This document shows, piece by piece, positions 8,554-17,913 of a stretch of DNA of 64,000 nucleotides (position 1 is its first letter; each line of letters opens with the position of its first letter). The DNA lies in NCBI RefSeq assembly GCF_004210215.2, contig NZ_CP067394.1, positions 3,844,001 to 3,908,000 on the forward strand, read 5' to 3'. The notes under the pieces were generated by a model, which ran no database searches, had not been told where the DNA came from, and worked only from the letters and a program-made list of their open reading frames with translations. This DNA is from Cryobacterium sp. SO1. GTDB lineage: Bacteria; Actinomycetota; Actinomycetes; Actinomycetales; Microbacteriaceae. Position numbers and translations under genes: made by a program.

Positions 8554-9234
8554 TCAGTACTCGATGCGGCCGGCACGGTTGTGAAACTGACCGGTCGGCC
8601 CGGTCGGGCCCAGCAGGGCGAGCGCCACCGTCGCATCCGTGCCCTCGGTCACGGTTTGGTGGCCCCCGTGGTTGTTGAAGTCCGTGGCGGTGTACCCGGG
8701 GTCGCTCGCGTTGACGCGGAACGACGGCAGGTTCTTCGCGTACTGCACGGTGAGCGCGATCACGGCAGCCTTCGACGCCGCGTACGGGATGGCGGGCACC
8801 GGGAACTCGTCGTGTCCCTCGGTGCTGAGAAAACGCGGCCACCCGACTCCCGACGCGACGTTGACGATCACCGGATGCGCCGACCGGCGCAGCACCGGGA
8901 GCGCGGCCTGGGTGACGCGCACCAGCCCCAGCACATTTGTGTCGAGCACGTCGGCCATCTTCTGGGTCGAGAGGTCATCAACGCCGAAGGAGGTGCCGAG
9001 GATGCCGGCGTTGTTGACCAGCACGTCGAGGGCGGGCAGGGAGGCGAACGCGGCGTCGATGCTCGCCTGGTCGGTGACGTCCAGCTGCACGGGGTAGGCA
9101 CCCGCCTCGCGGGCGGCCTGGCCGTTCGCGAGGTCGCGCATGCCGGCATAGACGGTGTGGCCGGCCTCGATGAGGCGGCGGGCGGTTTCGAGTCCGAGGC
9201 TCTTGTTGGCCCCGGTGATGAGTGTGAGTGTCAT
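8554..9234 (-). CDS. SDR family NAD(P)-dependent oxidoreductase
   Basis: A 226-residue classical short-chain dehydrogenase. The cofactor motif is TLITGANKSLGLETAR (TGxxxGxG with Lys-Ser variation). The adenine-pocket Asp is in QLDVTD, the NNAG motif is intact, the catalytic Ser is in VNVASGVG, and Tyr-x-x-x-Lys is in PYAASKAA. It is divergent from the MmyB-type regulator at 9336. That arrangement is common for SDRs controlled by this regulator family, so the neighbour is the likely repressor. Confidence 0.9.
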   Translation of the reverse strand: MTLTLITGANKSLGLETARRLIEAGHTVYAGMRDLANGQAAREAGAYPVQLDVTDQASIDAAFASLPALDVLVNNAGILGTSFGVDDLSTQKMADVLDTNVLGLVRVTQAALPVLRRSAHPVIVNVASGVGWPRFLSTEGHDEFPVPAIPYAASKAAVIALTVQYAKNLPSFRVNASDPGYTATDFNNHGGHQTVTEGTDATVALALLGPTGPTGQFHNRAGRIEY

Positions 9235-9335
9235 AGATCCATGCTGCGGCCCGCGCCGGGTTCCACCCAGGCATCGCTCGACGGTGGGATTGCCAGTACC
9301 ACGCTGAATTGTGCGGTCGCGGGCAGAATGGGGCC

Positions 9336-10184
9336 ATGAGTGAATTCGCCAGCGTGCTTCGAGCGTGGCGGGACCGAGTGCGCCCAGCGGATGTCGGGTT
9401 GCCGGCCGGCGCGGGGCGCCGAACCACCGGGCTCCGCCGGGAGGAGCTCGCCGCCCTCGCCGGCGTAAGCGTGGACTACATCGTGCGTCTCGAGCAGGGC
9501 CGAGCGGTGAATCCGTCCCCCCAGATGCTGGGCGCCCTGGCTCTCGCCCTGCGGGTGACCCCGGCCGAGCGTGACCACCTCTACAGGGTCGCCGGCGTCG
9601 CCCCGCCGGCCCGAGGAATGGTGCCTCAGCACGTGACCCCGGGCGTGCAGCGGATCATCGACAGGCTCGGGGACGTGCCGATGGCCGTCTTCACCGCGTC
9701 CCACGACATCCTGCTGTGGAATCCGCTCTGGGCTGCCCTGACCGGCGACCCGTCGCGCTACATCGGAATCGAACGCAATCTGGTCTGGGGTCATTTCATG
9801 TGGGGACATGAGGGGGTCGAATTCGACGCCGAGCACGAGGAGGATTTCGCCAGCGATCTCGCTGCGGACCTGCGCATGGCCGTTGGCCGGTACCCGCACG
9901 ACGGCGCACTGGCTCAGCTCGTGGCCCGGATGCGCTCTGCGTCACCCGACTTCGAACGCCGCTGGGGTGAGGCGCGCGTCGCCGAGCACCGCTCGAGCCG
10001 GAAGAGCATCACCAGCACAGCGGTCGGGACCATCACCGTCGATTGCGATGTGCTGACGGTGCCCGGCGGTGACCTGCGGATCGTGGTCTATTCGGTCGTA
10101 CCCGGCAGCACCGACGAGCAGAAACTCGATCTGTTGCGCGTGGCGGGCCTGCAGTCGCTGATGCCAGCGCACCGCGAACCGTGA
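9336..10184 (+). CDS. XRE-type regulator with MmyB-like ligand-binding domain
   Basis: A 282-residue protein. The N-terminal helix-turn-helix contains the typical RRTTGLRREELAALAGVS and DYIVRLEQGR. The C-terminal domain (about 100-280) has LWNPLWAAL and the RPRFRRWG-like segment DFERRWGEARVAEH of the MmyB-like fold, which may bind a fatty acid-like ligand. A TTG at 9309 is in frame, but ATG 9336 fits the family start. Its stop codon lies inside the left arm of palindromic element copy 2, so its last residues (R-E-P) are encoded by the repeat. It probably represses the divergent SDR. Confidence 0.87.
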   Translation: MSEFASVLRAWRDRVRPADVGLPAGAGRRTTGLRREELAALAGVSVDYIVRLEQGRAVNPSPQMLGALALALRVTPAERDHLYRVAGVAPPARGMVPQHVTPGVQRIIDRLGDVPMAVFTASHDILLWNPLWAALTGDPSRYIGIERNLVWGHFMWGHEGVEFDAEHEEDFASDLAADLRMAVGRYPHDGALAQLVARMRSASPDFERRWGEARVAEHRSSRKSITSTAVGTITVDCDVLTVPGGDLRIVVYSVVPGSTDEQKLDLLRVAGLQSLMPAHREP

Positions 10185-10234
10185 GAAAAGCACTCAAAAA
10201 CGCCCCGGGAAGGTGCTGAGCTCACAGTTCGCGG
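10172..10234. repeat. Palindromic repeat element, copy 2
   Basis: The 63-bp element has arms CCGCGAACCGTGAG (10172-10185) and CTCACAGTTCGCGG (10221-10234). It lies between convergent genes: it contains the stop codon of the regulator at 9336 and ends three bases before the stop of hspR. It could act as a bidirectional terminator. Confidence 0.85.
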
Positions 10235-10236
10235 GG

Positions 10237-10650
10237 CTACTTGTCGAGGGGGCGCCAGATCACGATCTGGTTGGAGCGGCGGGTGCGGGTGCCGGCGCGC
10301 ATCGAGATGACGTCACCGGCCGAGCCGGCCGCGAAGACGCGCCGGCCCGGACGGTTGAGCAGCTCGTCGGCCAGGGCCGCTTCCAGGTCCCCCACCCGGC
10401 TTTCCAGCGCCCGCACGGTGTCTTCCAGCGCGAGAATGCGACGGATGCCTTCCAGGCTCACCCCTTCGGCGCCCAGGTCCGCGATCTCCCGCAGCCGGGC
10501 CACGTCGCGCATCGAATAGCGACGCGAACGGCCCGGCGTGCGCCCGGGACTCACGAGCCCCAACCGGTCGTACTGCCGCAGGGTCTGCGGGTGCATCCCC
10601 GCCAACTCCGCGGCAGTACTGATCACGAAGACGCGGGTGTTCTCATCCAT
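10237..10650 (-). CDS. hspR: Heat-shock repressor HspR (MerR family)
   Basis: A 137-residue MerR-type repressor. The HTH runs VFVISTAAELAGMHPQTLRQYDRLGLVSPGRT, followed by SRRYSMRDVARLREI and a coiled-coil dimerisation helix (about 80-105). HspR binds HAIR sites and shuts off dnaK operons, using DnaK as co-repressor. It is the last gene of dnaK-grpE-dnaJ-hspR, the standard actinobacterial order, eight bases after dnaJ. Two HAIR-like sites precede dnaK, which fits autoregulation. Confidence 0.95.
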   Translation of the reverse strand: MDENTRVFVISTAAELAGMHPQTLRQYDRLGLVSPGRTPGRSRRYSMRDVARLREIADLGAEGVSLEGIRRILALEDTVRALESRVGDLEAALADELLNRPGRRVFAAGSAGDVISMRAGTRTRRSNQIVIWRPLDK

Positions 10651-10658
10651 GGTTGAGC

Positions 10659-11663
10659 TCAGCCCTTGGCCCTGGCGAGGAGTTCGTCGCGCGGGTTCTC
10701 CTTGGGCAGCGCCTCGTTGAACGCGAGCAACTTCTCCTCGGCGTCTTTCGACAGGTGTGACGGCACGGCCACCTGAACCTCGGCGAGCAGGTCGCCGGTG
10801 CCCTTCGGGGTGACCACGCCGCGGCCCTTGACCCGCAGCACCCGCCCGCTGGGGGTACCGGGGGCAACCCGCAGCTTCACCGGGGGCCCACCCAGGGTGG
10901 GCACCTCGATGGTCGCGCCGAGCGCGGCCTCGGCGAAGGTCACCGGCACGTTCACGCGCAGGTTGAGACCATCACGTTCGAAGACCGGATGCTTGCGCAC
11001 GGTCACGGTGAGCACGATGTCGCCATGCTCGCCGCCATCCGGGCTGGGTTGCCCCTGCCCGCGCAGCTTGATCTTCTGACCGTCGGCGACGCCCGCGGGA
11101 ATCTTGACCTTGATCGGCCGACCCTCCTGCGTCTGCAGGGTGATCTGATCGCCGTGGGTGGCGGTGATGAAGTCGACCGTGGTCGACGCGATCACGTCGC
11201 GCCCCCTGGTCGGCCCGCCGGCGCCCCGGAAGCCGCCGGTGGAGGTGCCGAACCGGCCACCGCCGCCTTGAGCCCCGCGGCCGAACATGCCGCCGAGGAT
11301 GTCGTCGAAGCCGGCCTGCTCGTAGGAGTAGCCCTGTTGCCGGGCTCCCCCGCCGAACATGCCGCCGAAGACGTCGTCGAAGCCGCCCTGCTGGCCGCCC
11401 TGGCCGGGGGCGGTGAAGCGAGCTCCACCGCCCATGGCGCGCACGGCGTCGTACTCCTTGCGCTGTTCGGGGTCACCGATGACCGAGTGGGCCTCGCTGA
11501 TCTCCTTGAACTTCGCCTCCGCCGCAGGGTTACCCGGATTGGAATCCGGGTGGTACTTGCGGGCGAGCTTGCGATACGCCTTCTTCAGTTCGGCCGCCGA
11601 GACGTCTTTTGACACCCCGAGAACCTTGTAGAAGTCCTTGTCGAACCAGTCCTGGCTAGCCAT
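10659..11663 (-). CDS. dnaJ: DnaJ-type co-chaperone without zinc finger
   Basis: A 334-residue Hsp40. The J domain (about 8-75) has YKVLGVSKDVS, KYHPDSNPG (HPD motif that stimulates DnaK ATPase) and FKEISEAHSVIGDPEQRKEYD. A Gly/Phe-rich linker with two near repeats (DDVFGGMFGGGARQQ and DDILGGMFGRGAQGG) covers about 95-140. Two C-terminal beta domains (about 160-325) follow. The four CxxCxGxG zinc repeats of class A DnaJ are absent, so it is class B (CbpA-like) although it sits in the dnaK operon. It overlaps grpE by eight bases. Confidence 0.92.
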   Translation of the reverse strand: MASQDWFDKDFYKVLGVSKDVSAAELKKAYRKLARKYHPDSNPGNPAAEAKFKEISEAHSVIGDPEQRKEYDAVRAMGGGARFTAPGQGGQQGGFDDVFGGMFGGGARQQGYSYEQAGFDDILGGMFGRGAQGGGGRFGTSTGGFRGAGGPTRGRDVIASTTVDFITATHGDQITLQTQEGRPIKVKIPAGVADGQKIKLRGQGQPSPDGGEHGDIVLTVTVRKHPVFERDGLNLRVNVPVTFAEAALGATIEVPTLGGPPVKLRVAPGTPSGRVLRVKGRGVVTPKGTGDLLAEVQVAVPSHLSKDAEEKLLAFNEALPKENPRDELLARAKG

Positions 11664-12296
11664 CGCTCGGTACCTGCACGACGACCTTGGCTACCCGCAA
11701 CAGCGAGGATCCGAGGTAGTAGCCGGTCTCGACGACGTCGCCGACGGTTTCCACGTCGATGTCAGGAGTGGGCATCTGGAAGATGGCCTCGTGCACGGTG
11801 GGGTCGAACACGTCGCCGACCGAGCCGTACGGCTTGAGGCCGATGCGCTCGGTGCTGGCGCGCAGCTTCGCGGCGATGGTCGCGAAGGCGGTGTCGCCCT
11901 CGAGGTCGCCGTGCTTCTCGGCCCGGTAGAGGTCGTCGAGCACCGGAAGCAGCACCTTGACGACCTCGCCGGTCACGCGCTCGCGCTCGATCTCCCGGTT
12001 GGCCTCGGTGCGCTTACGGTAGTTGGCGTACTCGGCGGTGACCCGCTTGAGGTCTGCCAAATGCTCGCTGGAGGGGTCTGAGGCCTCGAGGTCGGCCGCG
12101 TCCAGGATGTCCTGCACGGTCAACTCGTCTTCCTCGATGCCCTCGGCAGAGGCGGCGTCGGTGGCCTCCGCGTCAACGAACTCGGCCGGGGCGGCCGGGT
12201 CCGCCCCGGCCGCCGCGGGGGCACCCGATTCGGGTGCTCCCGCAGCAGCAGCGGCGTCTTCAGGACGGTTTTTGTCCGGACGGTTGGCGTCTGTCA

Positions 12297-12297
<1 letters not shown>
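11656..12297 (-). CDS. grpE: Nucleotide exchange factor GrpE
   Basis: A 213-residue protein that releases ADP from DnaK. The first 80 residues are a low-complexity Ala/Pro/acidic extension. A long coiled-coil (about 85-130) contains YANYRKRTEANREIERER. The C-terminal beta domain carries the family signature VFDPTVHEAIFQMPTPD and VVETGYYLGSSLLRVAKVVV. Its ATG overlaps the dnaK stop by one base (TAATG) and its 3' end overlaps dnaJ, so the operon is tightly coupled. Confidence 0.95.
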
Positions 12298-14165
<1,868 letters not shown>

Positions 14166-14212
14166 GTGAGAGTATCTCCTTCAAAGTGTGGGTTCAAGAC
14201 CTATTTCTAAGA

Positions 14213-14260
14213 CTTGAGTGTTGCTGGCTCAAGTGTGGCACCGCCCGAAAACCGAGTCAA
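14213..14260 (-). promoter_or_regulatory. dnaK promoter with HAIR operator 1
   Basis: On the minus strand a TTGACT -35 (14255-14260) is followed after 17 bases by CACACT as a possible -10. A HAIR-type inverted repeat, CTTGAGT-N7-GCTCAAG on the plus strand (14213-14233), overlaps the -10/+1 region. The established HspR consensus is CTTGAGT-N7-ACTCAAG, so 13 of 14 arm bases match. Binding there would block initiation. Confidence 0.8.
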
Positions 14261-14275
14261 GCTGAGGCCGGCAAA

Positions 14276-14296
14276 GTTGAGCCGCGGAGGCTCAAC
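14276..14296. promoter_or_regulatory. Second HAIR-like inverted repeat
   Basis: GTTGAGC-N7-GCTCAAC keeps the same 7+7+7 layout as HAIR, with symmetrical C-to-G changes at the ends. It lies upstream of the dnaK -35 and 53 bases before the response-regulator start, so it could serve dnaK, the two-component genes, or both. Confidence 0.6.
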
Positions 14297-14348
14297 TCTC
14301 AGCATTCTCCCAAGTAAGGGGGAGGACAAGATGGTGGGACAATAACGT

Positions 14349-15134
14349 GTGCCGCCCTCTCCGTCCCCCTCCTCCGATCCCTCCGCGGACTCCGTGCGCC
14401 GGCGGGCGGTGCTGGCGAAGCTGCCCCGGATCTCCAGGCTGGACGGCTCGGCCATCCGGGTGCTGCTCGTCGACGACGAAGACACCCTCACCAACCTGGT
14501 CAGCCTGGCGCTGAGTTACGAGGGCTGGATGGTCGACGTGGCTCACACCGGGCAGGCGGCCCTGCAGTCTTACCGGGACAACCGGCCGGACGTGGTGATC
14601 CTCGACATCATGCTGCCGGACACCGACGGCCTGAGCGTGCTGCGGCACCTGCGTTCGGCAGGCTCCACCACGCCGACCCTGTTCCTCACCGCCAGGGACT
14701 CCGTGGACGACCGCATCATCGGACTGACCGTAGGCGGTGACGACTACATGACCAAGCCGTTCAGCCTGGAGGAACTGGTGGCCAGGCTGCGCGGGCTGCT
14801 CCGCCGCGCCGTGCGGGCCGTGCCCGACGAGCAGGTCGCGCTGATGGTGGGCAACCTGACCCTGGATGAAACCAGCTACCAGGTGCGTCGCGGCGAGACC
14901 GACATCATGCTCACCACCACCGAGTTCGACCTGTTGCGCTTCTTCATGCGCAACCCCATGCGGGTGCTCAGCCGGGCCCAGATCCTCGACGAGGTCTGGA
15001 ATTACGACTGTGCCGGCCGGGCCAGCATCGTGGACCTCTATGTGTCGTACCTGCGCAAGAAGATCGACGCCGAGCGCACGCCGATGCTGCACACCGTGCG
15101 CGGCGTCGGCTACATGCTGCGGCCCGCGGAGTGA
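14349..15134 (+). CDS. OmpR-family response regulator
   Basis: A 261-residue two-component regulator. The receiver (about 35-150) has the acidic pair in LLVDDEDT, the phospho-acceptor Asp in VVILDIMLPDTDG, Thr in LFLTARD and Lys in YMTKPFSLEEL. The C-terminal winged helix (about 165-258) includes TTTEFDLLRFFMRNP and RAQILDEVW, ending YLRKKIDAERTPMLHTVRGVGYMLRPAE. I kept GTG 14349 as start, but the 35 leading residues are unusual and GTG 14394 is possible. Its stop overlaps the kinase start by four bases. It is divergent from dnaK, with two HAIR-like sites between them. Confidence 0.93.
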   Translation: MPPSPSPSSDPSADSVRRRAVLAKLPRISRLDGSAIRVLLVDDEDTLTNLVSLALSYEGWMVDVAHTGQAALQSYRDNRPDVVILDIMLPDTDGLSVLRHLRSAGSTTPTLFLTARDSVDDRIIGLTVGGDDYMTKPFSLEELVARLRGLLRRAVRAVPDEQVALMVGNLTLDETSYQVRRGETDIMLTTTEFDLLRFFMRNPMRVLSRAQILDEVWNYDCAGRASIVDLYVSYLRKKIDAERTPMLHTVRGVGYMLRPAE

Positions 15135-16744
15135 GCACGGTCGGGTCGGCGGCGCCCGAGCGCGGCCCGGCGCCCTGGACGCTCCGCCGCCGCCTGGTGG
15201 TGGGAATCGCCGGCGTCGTGGCCGCCGTGCTTCTCGGCACGGGCCTCTTGAGCATCGTCGTGCTGAGCACTTCAACGAACACCGTGGCCGACACCCAGCT
15301 CACCGCCTCGTTGTCGGCGTTGAGCCGGTCGGTCGACAAGTACCGCGGACCCTCCACCGCCGGCGGTCGCGAGCACGTGCACGACCACAGCGTCGACGGC
15401 TCGGTCAAGAGCTTCGTCGACTTCGTCGGGCACGGCCGCGGCACCGTGATTGCGGTCGTGTCCGATGGCACGGTCGCCGACTCCGCCCTGTTCTCGGATA
15501 CCGGTGCCGTCGCGCTGACCACCGAGGTGACCCGGGCGATCGAGCTGGTGGCCGCCGACCCCGACGTCACCGAGGCCAATCACAGCCTGGACCTGGGCGA
15601 GCTCGGGACCTACCGGGTCGCCACGGTCGTCAACGACGGCGAGCTGCTGGTGGCCGGTGTGCCGCTTGAGGCCGCCGAAATGGCGCTGCTGCGCCAGGGC
15701 CTGGGCATTGCGATCTTCGCAGTGCTGGCGCTGGCCGGCACCGTGGTGGGCACGATCCTGGTGGTGCGCCTGGCACTTCGCCCGCTGGCCCGCGTGGTCG
15801 ACACGGCCGTGGAGGTGACCGCGCTGCCGCTGGACGTGGGCGACCACGGCATCTCCACCCGCGTCGCGGCCGCCGACACCGACCCGCGCACCGAAGCGGG
15901 CATGGTGGGCGAAGCCCTCAACCAGCTGCTCGACCACGTCGACACGGCGCTCAGCGTGCGGGCCGCGACCGACCGGCGTATGCGCCGGTTCGTGACGGAT
16001 GCCTCCCACGAGTTGCGCACGCCGCTGGCGGCCATCCAGGGGTACGCCGAACTGACCCGCCAGGACAGTGCCGAGCTGCCCGAGATCACCGAGTACTCGC
16101 TGGCCCGCATCGAATCCGAGGCCAGGAGGATGAGCTCGTTGGTGAGCGACCTGCTGCTGCTCGCCCGCCTCGACGAGGGCCAGGACCTGCACGTTGAAGA
16201 CGTGGACCTCGCCGACCTGCTGCTGACCGCGGTGAACGACGCCAGGGTCTCGGCGCCGCTGCACACCTGGCTCGCGGACGTACCGGACAGCGCTGTGGTC
16301 GTGCGCGGCGACCGGGAGCGGCTGCACCAGCTGGTGGCGAACCTGCTCTCCAACGCCCGGGTGCACACCCCGCCCGCCAGTACCGTGTCCACCCGGCTCC
16401 GGGTGGGCGCACCGGGCATGCCCCTGCAGCTGAGCGTGCAGGATGACGGGCCGGGCATCACCGACGCCCTGCTAGCGGTGGTCTTCGAGCGATTCGCCCG
16501 CGGCGACGCCTCCAGGGCCCAGGGCTCAGGCGGCACCCGCAGCACCGGCCTCGGCCTGGCCATCGCCCTGTCGATCGCCGAGGCGCACGGCGGCACCATC
16601 CGGGCCTACTCCGCCCCCACCGGCACCGCCCCCGCCGGCACCGCCCCCGTCGGCACAACCCCCGCCGGCACCACCTTCACGGTCACCCTGCCCACCCCCG
16701 CCCCTCATCCCTCATCCCCTCCCTCCCCCTCCCGCGAACTGTGA
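15131..16744 (+). CDS. Membrane sensor histidine kinase
   Basis: A 537-residue sensor. TM1 is about residues 17-40 and TM2 about 190-215, enclosing a roughly 150-residue extracellular sensor domain. HAMP follows, then the HisKA box DASHELRTPLAAIQGYAELTR (phospho-His), the N box NLLSNARVHT and G boxes DDGPGI and GLGLAIALS. It phosphorylates the coupled response regulator. The last ATPase strand is interrupted by four pentapeptide repeats (P-x-G-T-x). The C-terminus ends in a Pro/Ser tail whose last codons and stop lie in the left arm of a palindromic element. The signal sensed is unknown. Confidence 0.93.
   Translation: MSTVGSAAPERGPAPWTLRRRLVVGIAGVVAAVLLGTGLLSIVVLSTSTNTVADTQLTASLSALSRSVDKYRGPSTAGGREHVHDHSVDGSVKSFVDFVGHGRGTVIAVVSDGTVADSALFSDTGAVALTTEVTRAIELVAADPDVTEANHSLDLGELGTYRVATVVNDGELLVAGVPLEAAEMALLRQGLGIAIFAVLALAGTVVGTILVVRLALRPLARVVDTAVEVTALPLDVGDHGISTRVAAADTDPRTEAGMVGEALNQLLDHVDTALSVRAATDRRMRRFVTDASHELRTPLAAIQGYAELTRQDSAELPEITEYSLARIESEARRMSSLVSDLLLLARLDEGQDLHVEDVDLADLLLTAVNDARVSAPLHTWLADVPDSAVVVRGDRERLHQLVANLLSNARVHTPPASTVSTRLRVGAPGMPLQLSVQDDGPGITDALLAVVFERFARGDASRAQGSGGTRSTGLGLAIALSIAEAHGGTIRAYSAPTGTAPAGTAPVGTTPAGTTFTVTLPTPAPHPSSPPSPSREL
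16616..16675 (+). repeat. In-frame 15-bp tandem repeat in histidine kinase
   Basis: Four copies of a 15-bp unit encode PTGTA, PAGTA, PVGTT and PAGTT, inserted where related kinases have a short loop before the final TFTVTLP strand. The repeat could vary in copy number by slippage. Confidence 0.7.
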
Positions 16745-16794
16745 GGTAAGCCCCGAAAAGCGCGGGATTCTGGGGCTTAAGTCACAGTTCGCGT
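16732..16794. repeat. Palindromic repeat element, copy 3
   Basis: Left arm CCGCGAACTGTGAG (16732-16745) and right arm TCACAGTTCGCG (16782-16793). Inner AAGCCCC / GGGGCTT pairing extends the stem. It contains the stop codon of the histidine kinase (16742-16744) and ends 13 bases before the next start. Confidence 0.85.
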
Positions 16795-16806
16795 AGCGTT
16801 TGGGGC

Positions 16807-17301
16807 ATGCCCCGCCTGGTTGTAGTGCTCCCGGTCGAGCCGTTGCGGGTGGGTGAGCGCTTCACTGTGGCCGAGTGGCCCCTGCACGTGACGGTGCTGC
16901 CCCCGTTTCTCACGGATGCCGCCCCCGGCGACATCATCCACGCCATCCGCGCCGCCGTTCTCGGCCGGGAATCCCTCACCGTCGTCGCCGGCGAAGACGC
17001 GCTGTTCGGCCGGCGGCACAACATCCCCGTCACGCTGATGCTGCCGCACGACGGTCTCACCGGGCTGCACCGCACCCTCGTCGCGGCCCTCCGCCCGTTC
17101 GCCGCCGAGCCCGACGAGCGCGCGTGCACCGGCAGCGGCTTCCGCGCCCACGTCACCCACAAACCGCCGGCCCGCCTCCACCCCGGCGCCCACGTCACCC
17201 TCACCCAGCTCGCCCTCGTGGACATGCTCCCCCGGGCGCACACCTCCGGCCGCACGGTCCTCGCCACCCACGCCTTCTCCGCCCCGCGAACTGTGAGCTA
17301 A
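16807..17301 (+). CDS. 2H phosphoesterase (2'-5' RNA ligase family)
   Basis: A 164-residue protein with the two His-x-Thr motifs that define the 2H superfamily: LHVTVLPPF (about residue 25) and AHVTHKPPARL (about 118). Spacing and length fit the LigT/YjcG-type phosphoesterases, which hydrolyse 2'-5' or cyclic phosphodiester bonds in RNA or nucleotides. It is flanked on both sides by palindromic elements. Its last residues (R-T-V-S) and TAA stop are encoded by element copy 4. Confidence 0.75.
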   Translation: MPRLVVVLPVEPLRVGERFTVAEWPLHVTVLPPFLTDAAPGDIIHAIRAAVLGRESLTVVAGEDALFGRRHNIPVTLMLPHDGLTGLHRTLVAALRPFAAEPDERACTGSGFRAHVTHKPPARLHPGAHVTLTQLALVDMLPRAHTSGRTVLATHAFSAPRTVS

Positions 17302-17346
17302 GCCCCGAAAAACCCGGGTTTTCGGTGCTTAAGTCACGGTTCGCGG
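17284..17346. repeat. Palindromic repeat element, copy 4
   Basis: Left arm CCGCGAACTGTGAG (17284-17297) and right arm TCACGGTTCGCGG (17334-17346). The inner stem is TAAGC / GCTTA. It carries the stop codon of the 2H phosphoesterase and ends 17 bases before the GNAT start. Copies 3 and 4 bracket a single gene. Confidence 0.85.
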
Positions 17347-17363
17347 AACGGTAATTTGGGGGA

Positions 17364-17870
17364 ATGGAAATACGGGAGGCCCGCGAGGGCGACTGGTCCC
17401 AGATCTGGCCGTTCTTGCGGGACGTCGTGGCGGCGGGCGAGACCTACTGCTGGCCACGCGACACCTCCGAGGAGGCCGCGAAGGCCTGGTGGATGGCCAA
17501 GCCTGGCGGCCGGGTCTTCGTGGCCGACGACGCCGGACGGGTGCTCGGCACCGCCGAGCTACACCCCAACCAGCCGGCGGCCGGCGGCCACGTGTGCAAC
17601 GCCGGATTCATGGTGGCCCAGCAGGCCGCCGGCCGCGGCATCGGCTGGGCCCTGGCCGACCATGTTCTCCAGGAGGCCCGGAACGCCGGCTTCCGCGCCA
17701 TGCAGTTCAACGCCGTCGTCGAGACCAACCACAACGCCGTGAGCCTCTGGCAGTCGCTGGGCTTCAGCGTCCTCACCACGGTTCCCGGCGCCTTCCGGCA
17801 CCCGGTGCATGGCTTCGTGGGGCTGCACGTCATGCACCGGTCCCTCAAGGCGGAGACGCACGGCGCCTAA
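17364..17870 (+). CDS. GNAT family N-acetyltransferase
   Basis: A 168-residue acetyltransferase. It begins MEIREAREGDWSQIWPF, a standard GNAT opening. Motif A is VAQQAAGRGIGWALADHVLQEARNAGF (Q/RxxGxG/A, acetyl-CoA pyrophosphate binding), followed by MQFNAVVETNHNAVSLWQSLGF (motif B, aromatic Asn-x-x-Ala-x-x-Leu-Trp). It is close to phosphinothricin acetyltransferase-like members. The acceptor substrate cannot be read from sequence. Confidence 0.88.
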   Translation: MEIREAREGDWSQIWPFLRDVVAAGETYCWPRDTSEEAAKAWWMAKPGGRVFVADDAGRVLGTAELHPNQPAAGGHVCNAGFMVAQQAAGRGIGWALADHVLQEARNAGFRAMQFNAVVETNHNAVSLWQSLGFSVLTTVPGAFRHPVHGFVGLHVMHRSLKAETHGA

Positions 17871-17913
17871 CATCCGACGCCCATTGTTCACCGCCCGGCC
17901 GTAGGGTGAACGC

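Noticed and set aside
7282..9339. 685-residue plus-strand frame over the LysR and SDR genes
   Set aside because: Arg/Gly/His-rich shadow of two well-defined minus-strand genes.
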